Positions 56,115 through 64,000 of a stretch of DNA of 64,000 bases are shown here, piece after piece (position 1 is the first letter of the stretch; each line of letters starts with the position of its first letter). Source of the DNA: Zizania palustris (Eukaryota > Streptophyta > Magnoliopsida > Poales > Poaceae). Where the stretch lies: the NCBI GenBank assembly GCA_019279435.1, contig JAAALK010000081.1, positions 52,319,318 through 52,383,317 of the forward strand, read 5' to 3'. The notes beneath the pieces are model-generated. The model ran no database searches, was not told the DNA's origin, and worked only from the letters and a program-made list of their open reading frames with translations. A program made the position numbers and the translations under genes.

Positions 56115-58191
56115 ATGGACAGAGTTAGTAAAATACCTTTGTTTGATGGGACATATTTTGCATACTGGAAGGTGCGCATGGAGGCTTACTTGCTAAGCCA
56201 AGGAAATGTAATTTGGGAGATTGTGGACTCACAATACTCCATCCCTAAAACTCGCACCTCTCAAACAGAGAAGGATCAGTATAATGTCAACTCCAAGGCT
56301 AGAAATATATTGTTCATTGGTTTAAGTCGGAGTGAGTTTGATAGGGTTCAGCACCTTAGGACAGCTAGGGAGATTTGGACTACACTCACTATTTTTCATG
56401 AGGGCTCTACACAGATTAAGGCCAGGCGCCAAAGCACATACAATCAATAGTATCAGCTGTTTGTGCAGGCACCTGGTGAATCTATAGATGCCATGTTTTC
56501 TCGCTTTGATGCAATAGTGAGTAACTTGCGGTCCAACGGGACGCTTGCTTACAATGATCATGATAGGGCTATCAAGCTTCTCTATGCTCTTGATCGTAGC
56601 ATATGGGAAGTGAAGATATCCAGCATTGAGGAGTCTGCAGGTTATGACACATTGACCTGTGATGAGCTCTTCAGCAAGCTGAAGTCCACAGAGATTGCCA
56701 AGGCATCTCTTGCAGTGCATAAGAACTCCTTGCCACAGCCATTGGCATTGGTTTCTAGCACTAGCCGTGGCACCACTGCAGAACCAAGCACATCAGGCAC
56801 TTGTGTTTTTGCAGATGGTTTTGCTTTGTCCTCCCTGGTCTCCGTCACTAAGGAGCAGGTGGATACTCTGGATGATGATGAGCTTGCTCTCATCGCTAGA
56901 AAGTTCACCCGTTTTCACCATGAGAGACGGGATCAGAGGCGAAGTGGTTTCAGTGGTTGTTTTGAGTGTGGCGACACTTCTCACATCAAGGCCAATTGTC
57001 CTAAACTCAAGAAGAGAGATGAGAGTGAGCGCCCCAAATACCACAAGAAGGAGAGGAAACCCTTTGTGAAGGGCAAGCGCGACAAGGTGGCTAAGAGGGT
57101 AGCCAAAGCCGCTTCCAGAGCATTTGTTGCTGCTCTCAGCGACATCGACACTTCCTCAACTGAGGAGTCGAGCTCTGATGATGAGGAGGAGTCCCCAAGG
57201 AAGGAGGAGAAGAAGGACAAGAAGGGACGAGATTTCACCGGCCTCTTCTTCATGGCTGACAGCGATCACAACGGCGATGAGCTTGACTCATATGAGGTAC
57301 CTCTATCCTATGACCAACTTTCAATTAAACTAGATGAGCTGAATGAAGTAGTTCTTGGTCAGGATAGATTACTTGTGCAAGCTGCTAGAGATAGAAAAGT
57401 CCTTAGACTTAGGCTAGAATCTGTGTCTACTGATTATGCCATGCTTAAGTCTAGGGTTAATGATGCTGAATGTGAATCTTGTACTGTTGTCATGGGTGAG
57501 CTTGCTCAGTTGCGTTCTGTGCATGCTCAAACTCTTTCTAATCTTGAGACTGCACAGAAGCAGCTTTTGATGGTTGATTCTAGTCCTCATGATATAATTG
57601 AATGCATGAACTACCCCTTATTACGTGAGAGCATTGATTTACGTGATAAGCATGTTCAGGACTTAGAGGCTAGATTGGAGAGGGCCGGTAGTTCTAAGGA
57701 TGTGCAACCTGTGTGTGACACATGCATAACCCTTAAGGACCAGCTAGGCACTGTTAGAGAGCGAGCTGAGAATCTCATGACTGAAAATGAATACCTTCAT
57801 TCTGTGGTTAACAAATGCACCGAGGGAAAGGGTAGGATGGACTTGCTCTTGGCCAAAACCAAGATGTGTGCTGACAGAGCAGGGTTAGCTCTGGGATTGG
57901 GTTTTGAGAGGATTCCTTCAGACAGTGAGAACAAAACTATTTTTTACCTCACCCACTACCTTAGAGAAAGAGAGAGCTCTGTTAGACACTCCATCAGCCA
58001 AAAAGCCTACCCGCACTCCAAAGAAAATCACTCCTCCTCCCAAGAAAATCACTCAACAGAAGCCCAAGGAGCCTGTGAGGATTGCTCCTATGACCCATGA
58101 GAGTTCCCCTAGGAGAGTTTTTCATTTTTCCTACTGTCAGAGGGCGGGTCATTTGGTTGGGTTTTGTTTTCGTCGCATCAAGGATGAATGA
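56115..58191 (+). pseudogene. copia gag with coiled-coil linker
   Basis: It begins MDRVSKIPLFDGTYFAYWK, a copia gag N-terminus. There is a single TAG at 56448-56450 in frame (reading resumes at once in the same frame). A CCHC knuckle CFECGDTSHIKANC lies near 56963, then Lys/Arg-rich and acidic (DIDTSSTEESSSDDEEE) stretches. A long heptad-rich linker (57250-57900) is interpreted as coiled coil. A frameshift occurs near 57945 and a TGA at 58189. The long gag-linker is a SIRE-type feature. Confidence 0.85.
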
Positions 58192-58203
58192 CGCTCTCAG
58201 GCG

Positions 58204-59625
58204 ATGAGGTTCCAGAACATGCACTACCCATCTTTAGGTATGCATGAGTTTGAGTTTTACTCTCGTCCTGTTTTCAAGGCTCCTCGCACTTCTCAGAGAG
58301 GTTTTGCTCCTCGAGGTGTTCACCATGTTCCATATGTAGGTAGACCTCGCACTTTGCATCATTCTGATTATCATGTGCATAGACAGACTACTTTTACTGT
58401 GCCTACTACTCATATCACTCAGTGTTGGATGCCTTGTCATATATTCACTCACCCCAGCACTGAGCGATCGAGATTTTCTTATCATGTGTAGGCGCCAGAC
58501 CGAGGCTTGGAGGGCACGTGGATCATGGACTCCGGTTATTCGTGCCATATGACCGGAGATGCAGCATGGTTCTCCAGCCTCACCACAACCAAGCAAAGGG
58601 AACATATCACCTTCGGCAACAATCGAAGGAGTAGAGTGAAAGGTAAAGGTGTGGTAAGAATTAACTCGAATTTCACTCTCAAAGATGTTGCTTTGGTTGA
58701 AAACCTGGGATACAATTTGCTTTCTGTATTTCAGTTGCTTGATGAGGGCTTCGAAGTGCGATTCCATCGCGATACTTCGCAAGTACTCAATTCTGATGGT
58801 GTTGTTGTTTGCAATATCTTTAGAGTTGGGAGAGTTTTTGGAGCTGATTTTTCTGAATCATCTGGTTCTTCTCATTGTCTTGTTGCACATTCTACTTCTG
58901 AACTTTGGAAGTGGCATAGGAGACTTGGGCATGTGAGCTTTGATTTGCTCGCTCGTCTGAGTGCCCTAGGTCTGATTCGAGGATTGCCCAAGCTCAAGTT
59001 TGACAAGAATTTAGTTTGCGCTCCTTGTCGACATGGAAAAATGATTGCCGCTTCGCATTCGCCAGTCACCACAGTGATGACTGAACAACTCTGAGAACTT
59101 CTCCACATGGACACTGTAGGTCCTTCTCGGGTTAGTTCTTTAGGCGGCAAGTGGTATGTGTTAGTCATTGTCGACGATTTCTCTCGCTACTCTTGGGTCT
59201 TCTTTCTTGCCAGCAAGGATGAAGTGTTTTCATACTTTCGAAGCTTGGCTTTGAGACTTTTCACTGAACTCCCTGGTGCATTGAAATTCATTCGGAGTGA
59301 TAATGACACTGAATTCAAAAACAGTCTCTTTGTTGACTTTTGTATGGAGCATGGCATAGAACATCAATTCTCTGCTCCGCGGGTTCCTCAATAGAACGGT
59401 GTTATTGAGAGAAAGAACCGCACTTTGGTTGAGATGGCTAGGACGATACTCGATGAGCACATGACTCCTAGAAAATTCTGGGTTGAGGCCATGTATACTA
59501 CATGTTATATCTCAAACCGAATTTTCTTGCGCTCAATTTTGAACTTGACATCTTATGACTACGTTTTGGGAGACAACCCAAGGTTACTCATCTTCGAGTT
59601 TTTGGTTGTCGTTGCTTTATCCTAA
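58204..59625 (+). pseudogene. copia protease and integrase
   Basis: The protease box is WIMDSGYSCHMTGD (near 58523). The GAG-pre-integrase is WHRRLGHVSFDLLARL (near 58912) and the integrase finger CAPCRHGKM (near 59020). The core reads MDTVGPSRVSSLGGKWYVLV (59107) and SDNDTEFKNSL (near 59296). The glutamate segment near 59400 follows a TAG (59392). Stops at 58489, 59092 and 59392 are all in the same frame and each is a one-base change from a sense codon. A frameshift follows near 59600. Confidence 0.8.
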
Positions 59626-59813
59626 AACGTGGTAGTTTGGACAAATTTGAGTCGCGTTCCTCTGACGGGATCTTTTTGGGTTACACTACACATGGTCATT
59701 CTTATCGTGTTTATAATTTAGAGACTAACACTGTCATCGAGTCATGTGATGTGACTTTTGATGAATCAACCCCCTATATTAGTTCTACTCTTGAATAGGC
59801 AAATGAACACGAC

Positions 59814-60845
59814 ATGGAACAGACTATCTTCGAAGAAGAAGATCCCGGAGATTTCGAGGATGAACCCCTACTACCCTCGACATCAACCCCCGAAGCTGAT
59901 CCCGCTTCGACCACTTTGGCACAAGGTCCCGAAGCAACTACCTCAACATCAGTCATCTTGGACCATTCCAACCCACAAGTTCAGGGGGAGACTGCATCTC
60001 GCCGCGAGGATCCTCACCATGTTCAAAGGATGCATCCTCCCGAGCAGATCATTGGTGAGCTTGATCAAAGGGTAACACGTTCTCATGCTCATTTCATTGA
60101 TTCCGCTTTTGTTGCTTCTTTCGAGCCCTTAGATATTAGTCATGCACCTTCTGATTCTAGTTGGATCAATGCCATGCATGAGGAACTTGAAAATTTTGAG
60201 AGAAACCAAGTCTGGACTTTAGTTGATCCTCCACCAAATGTTCATTTCATTGGAACAAAATGGATTTTCAAAAACAAACAAGGGGAGGATGGGACTGTAG
60301 TTAGAAACAAGGCTAGACTTGTAGCTCAGGGTTATTCTCAATTAGAAGAGATTGATTTTACTGAAACTTTTGCACCTATTGCTCGTCTTGAGGCCATTAG
60401 GATTTTACTTGCATTTGCGACATCCCGTGGTTTCAAACTCTATCAAATGGATGTCAAAAGTGCTTTTCTTAATGGCTTCATAGGCGAAGATGTTTATGTA
60501 AAACAACCCCCTGGTTTTGAAAACCCCAAATACCCACATAAAGTCCTTAAACTTCATAAGGCTCTTTATGGACTCAAGCAGGCCCCTCGAGCTTGGTATG
60601 ATAGACTTAAGTGTTTTCTGCTTGAGCGGGGATATTTGATGGGATCTGATGATAAAACCCTGTTCACTCTCAAGCATGACAAAGATTTCCTCCTAGTCCA
60701 GATTTATGTGGATGATATCATCTTTGGTGGCTCTTCTCATGCTTTGGTTGCCGAGTTTGCAGATGTCATGAACAGAGAGTTCGAGATGTCCATGATGGGC
60801 GAACTCACCTTTTTCCTTGGTTTGCAAATCAAGCAAAGCAAATAA
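59814..60845 (+). pseudogene. copia reverse transcriptase
   Basis: An open 343-codon stretch reads an acidic linker, then RT: NPQVQGET..., NFERNQVWTLVDPPP (near 60187), NKARLVAQGYSQLEEIDFTE (60303), DVKSAFLNGFI (60450), LYGLKQAPRAWYDRL (60567) and the catalytic QIYVDDIIFGG (60699). It ends at TAA 60843 just after the FFLGLQIKQ motif. The catalytic Asps are present. It is the best preserved part of this element, but is disconnected from gag and integrase by frameshifts. Confidence 0.85.
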
Positions 60846-61597
60846 GGTACTTTCGTCCATCAGACGAAGTACACCAAGGACCTGCTCAAGAAATTCGACA
60901 TGGCTGATGCGAAGCCACTCGCCACTCCAATGGCTACATCTGTAGCATTGGATCCGGACGAAGATGGTGAAGCCGTAGATCAGAAGGAGTTTCGAAGAAT
61001 GATCGACTCCCTCCTCTACTTGACTGCTACGAGGCCAGCCAAGCGGTAAAGCACATTCTCAGGTATCTCAAACATACCCTCGAATTCGACATTTGGTATT
61101 CAACGTCTTCCTCTTTGTGTCTTCGAGGTTATTCCGATGCGGATTTTGCTGGGTGTAGGATTAATAGGAAAAGTACCTCTGGTACTTGTCATTTTCTCGG
61201 TACTTCTCTGGTTTGCTGGTCTTCCCACAAACAGTCTAGTGTTGCAAAATTGACGGCTGAGGCCGAATATATTGCTGCAGCTAGCTGTTGCTCTCAGATT
61301 TTGTGGATGGTTTCCACTTTGCGGGATTTTGGGTTAGATTATAAGAGTGTTCCACTTTTCTGTGATAACACTAGTGCTATTTGTATTGCAAACAACCCGG
61401 TTCAGCATTCCAGAACCAAACACATTGATGTGCGATATCATTTTCTCAGAGATCATAATGAGAAGGGTGATATTGAACTTCAATATGTTGATACCCAACA
61501 CCAGCTAGCCGATATTTTCACAAAACCCCTCGATGCTTCTCGTTTTGCCTACTTGCGTGGGGAACTTGGTGTTTGTCACCCTTACGGCATTTTGTGA
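60846..61597 (+). pseudogene. copia RT thumb and RNase H
   Basis: Beyond a stop and a deletion near 61050, the frame 61115-61597 reads GYSDADFAGCRINRKSTSG, SCCSQILWMVSTL, FCDNTSAICIANNP and TKHIDVRYHFLRD: copia RNase H with catalytic D, E and D positions visible. It ends ELGVCHPYGIL at the stop 61597. Confidence 0.85.
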
Positions 61598-62695
61598 GGG
61601 TGATCAGATTTTGACTGTCTTGCATATGCTCATTGTGTGTGAAATTGCATTTACATCTCTTGCACCTATATGTCTGATTTTAATTCATGTAATCATGACA
61701 GCTCAGCTCTATTTAATATGTCTGAAACATTTTGTGCATGATTTTTCTTTCTAAAATCAAATCATGCTCACTGCTTAGTCTTGAATCTAGCATTATTAGG
61801 CACGACTGCTTTAGCTATCTTTTATTTGCTTGATAACAAGACTCCTTTTTCTTTGGATGCTAAACATTGCAACTTGAAAAATTGTTCTACTTACTCATGG
61901 ATATTCATCAAACGCTAAACAAAATTTTCACTTAATTCAAATCCAAAACTCCATGATTTGCATGCTACAAGTGAAAAGATCCAGGTGGGTTTGTTTGTCG
62001 CACTACTCTATTCTAGACTGCTTACCATTGCACATTGGTCTGAACTGGGATAGTGTAGTGTATGCCAAAATCACTGCCTTATGCTTCTGATGGATTTGAT
62101 GCCTAGGCTAGGCCTGATTGGAAAGTATAAGGTGGACAAACAAATAACCCCTGGCATTATGAAAAGAACAACAAAAATTCATTGTTTATCAAGTTTGCGT
62201 TCAATGATCCACTTGAACTGGACTTGTCTGTCTAGAGTAGAAATTGACTAGATACCTTGATTGAGTGATGATGCTTTTATTTCAAAATGATAAAATCACA
62301 TGCTGTCATCATGTTTTTAGAGAATGTTAAATTGAGCTGAGCACATGATAATTGGTATTAATATTGGCATATTTGTTGCTTTATGTGTCCTTGCAATTCT
62401 GCCCATTTCGAAGCTATGCATCTTTTACATGCTCCTTGATGCTTGCATTGCCAAAAGGGGAGAAATTTTTGAGTTCTCTGCAGCAAGGGGGTAAAATAAC
62501 TCAGGGGGAGTTTTTATCTTGCAAAGGGGAGATTTGCCGAAGGGGCTTTTACTCTTTTGAAAAGGAGAGGAAAATTCTTTTGTCAAGTGACATAATTTGA
62601 CTCGTTTCTGAGTTTTTATGGTCACTTGTGTGCTGAAATTTTTCAAATTTTCTTGAACTTGAATTTGGTTGTCAATGCAGTCATCAAGGGGAGAT
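61598..62695 (+). other. copia 3' spacer
   Basis: 1.1 kb non-coding. SIRE elements can carry an envelope-like frame here; none is seen. Purine tracts AAAAGGGGAG (near 62453), GGGGGAG (near 62503) and CAAGGGGAGA just before the LTR at 62696 are candidate polypurine tracts. Confidence 0.65.
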
Positions 62696-63492
62696 TGAGA
62701 AACCAAGGGTTGGTTTCAGAGTCTGTGATGAGTGATTGACAAATTTTACACTTTGAGCAGCCATTGTAGAACTCCTGTGCTAGCCGCCACACTCTCTGTA
62801 TTCATCCTGTGAGTTCATTTTGTGTTCCCTGTTCATGCAATGAAGTTTTGATTCTGTTCTTCTTTCACTGCTTGAACTTGTACTGTGTGTTGCACTGCAT
62901 GCTTTGATTTCTCTATGCACCATCTTCTTGTGAGTTTTCTAGAGAGGTGTGTGAGAAGCCTGATCGAGTGAAGTGTGTGTTTTTCAGTGTATGCTCGCTC
63001 TGTGTAAACTGGAGGCTAGACCTCTCTGATTACTAGCGAAGCACTATTCTTGGCTTAGATCGAAGCGTGTTTTTCTTCCCTTGTCGAAGTCCTCGGCGAA
63101 GTCTGTTCGGTGTGCATTTAGACCTTCGAAGTACGAAGCCCAGCACTAGTTGTTGTCGCTGAGTATTTGGTCGAAGTCCGCAGAGGGAAGTCTGCTTTTG
63201 CGAAGGGTGAAGTGTGAAGCCTGCTTGAAGGCACCCTATGTGCGGAGCCTGCACTGACTTAGCAGAGCTGAATTCTCGGGAATGTGGGTGGAGCGAAGTC
63301 TTCTTGGCTTCAAACTTTTGCTCCTTGCGAAGCCTGATTTCGGAGCTGTGAAATACCTCTGAACCAGAACTTCGAAGGGTGTGTTCGAAACCTGTTCCGC
63401 AGTAGACAGAAGTAAAACAGAAGGCTATTTTTTAGTCTAAAGTTTTAAAAGCTCCCATTCACCCCCATCTGGTCGCCGTTTTCGGTCCAACA
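62696..63492 (+). repeat. copia 3' LTR, U3-deleted
   Basis: 797 bp, TGAGAAACC...GGTCCAACA. It matches the first about 55 bp and the last about 740 bp of the 5' LTR; the intervening 1.2-1.3 kb, including the TATA box, is absent. The break is at ATTTTAC/ACTTTGAG with two-base microhomology. The shared part differs by about 26 positions by eye, almost all transitions. Confidence 0.9.
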
Positions 63493-63497
63493 ACCTT

Positions 63498-64000
63498 GCA
63501 GCTACCGGCTCTGCTGTTAGCGCGGCACTCGTTCGGGAGGTGGACTTCGAAGGGAAGAAGGTGCAAAATCTAGTATATTTTGTTTTAGAGGCTTTGTCGA
63601 GAGCTAAGACAAGATACTCAGAGCTTGAAAAGTTCGCTTATGTGCTAGTAATGGCCTCGAGGAAGCTGCAGCATCATTTTCTAGCATATATTGTAATCGT
63701 GCCAACTTCCTACCCCCTCGGAGATATGCTCCACAACAAGGATTCCACCGGAAGAATAGGGAAGTAGGCTGTCGATCTTTCCCCCTTCGCCATTTCATTC
63801 GCTGCACGAACAACCATTAATTCACAGGTGGTTGCTGACTTTGTAGCGGAGTGGACCCCGTCTGCCTAATGGGATCCGGAGGAACCAAGCGAAGGGGTCT
63901 GGACCATTTACTCTGACGACGCATTTCAGGCTTCTGGGGTTGGTGCCGGAGTCGTTATAATCTCACCTTCGGGCCAAAAGGCAATGTACTCTATAAGGCT
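63498..64000 (+). pseudogene. Tat RNase H region, cut by the window end
   Basis: It continues the frame left at 41934. It reads VREVDFEGKKVQNLVYFVLE, then the RNase H segment YSELEKFAYVLVMASRKLQH (near 63616). A stop at 63766 and another near 63867 break it. IYSDDAFQASGVGAGVVIIS (near 63909) begins the second RNase H typical of Tat-lineage elements. The remainder is beyond position 64000. Confidence 0.8.

Larger units (their letters stand above)
41935..63492 (+). mobile_element. Ty1/copia SIRE/Maximus-like element with both ends, host of the chromovirus
   Basis: The left LTR starts TGAGAAACCAAG at 41935; the right LTR ends GGTCCAACA at 63492. Flanks are gcctt (41930-41934) and acctt (63493-63497), a 4/5 target duplication. 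Subtracting the chromovirus (11,506 bp plus 5-bp duplication) leaves about 10 kb, normal for this lineage. Gag, protease, integrase, RT and RNase H are in copia order, but with stops and frameshifts. The two LTRs differ strongly in length: about 2.06 kb without the chromovirus and MITE, against 797 bp. Confidence 0.9.
32825..64000 (+). mobile_element. Tat-type Ty3/gypsy element, outermost of the nest, runs off the right edge
   Basis: The 5' LTR is 32825 to about 33360, followed by PBS-like TTGGCGCCGTCCGTGG (33362-33377), gag, protease, RT and RNase H. It is interrupted inside protease (35439-40664) and just before RNase H (41935-63492). The reading frame picks up across both gaps once the insertions and one target duplication are removed, proving it is the host of both. 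A second RNase H-like start near 63895 fits the dual RNase H of the Tat lineage. Many in-frame TAG/TGA codons make it non-functional. Confidence 0.85.

Noticed and set aside
63033..63254. 73-codon minus-strand frame in the copia 3' LTR
   Set aside because: LTR composition artefact; the equivalent in the 5' LTR differs.

Overview
The window is nuclear DNA of a grass (Poaceae), probably Oryza or a close relative. The reasons are grass-type LTR-retrotransposon families, Stowaway- and Tourist-like MITEs, a Helitron terminus of the grass type, and one intron-rich plant gene; the species cannot be fixed from this sequence. There are no bacterial features, CRISPR arrays, tRNAs or rRNAs that I can see. 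Most of the 64 kb is nested retrotransposon.

The only cellular gene I can support is a complete, minus-strand CSTF64 (64-kDa subunit of the pre-mRNA cleavage stimulation factor). It has ten coding exons between 30568 and 15850. With canonical GT-AG junctions they total exactly 1,500 nt, encoding 499 aa plus stop. Its second intron (19932-30101, about 10.2 kb) is filled with a rearranged stack: a plus-strand Ty3/gypsy element, copia A, copia B, and an inverted gypsy LTR. A short Helitron sits about 260 bp upstream of the start codon.

Layout, left to right. 1-2911: minus-strand Ty3/gypsy 5' part, inserted in a copia gag. 2912-9125: decayed Ty1/copia of SIRE/Maximus type with its 3' LTR. 9405-13358: minus-strand copia C with nearly open pol. 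13397-13504: perfect-arm palindrome. 13505-15580: intergenic, with one MITE. 15850-30568: CSTF64. 30826-31200: Helitron. 31201-32824: AT-rich intergenic. 32825-64000: a Tat-type Ty3/gypsy element running off the right edge, interrupted twice.

The right half is a clean stack dated by target-site duplications. The Tat element carries (i) an inverted, gutted chromovirus relative at 35439-40664 (duplication CTTAC) and (ii) a SIRE-type copia at 41935-63492 (duplication gcctt/acctt). The copia 5' LTR is in turn split by a young, structurally complete chromovirus at 42154-53659 (duplication GGTAC). That chromovirus has near-identical 3.2-kb LTRs and one open 1,501-codon gag-pol frame, but the second aspartate of its integrase D,D(35)E triad reads as asparagine. 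A 544-bp Tourist-like MITE also sits in the copia 5' LTR.

I found no convincing new biological system. The most useful observations are the dated three-level nest, the integrase substitution in an otherwise intact element, the inverted chromovirus LTR pair that could give double-stranded RNA, the U3-less 3' LTR of the copia, and the retention of an intact CSTF64 reading frame around a retroelement-packed intron.
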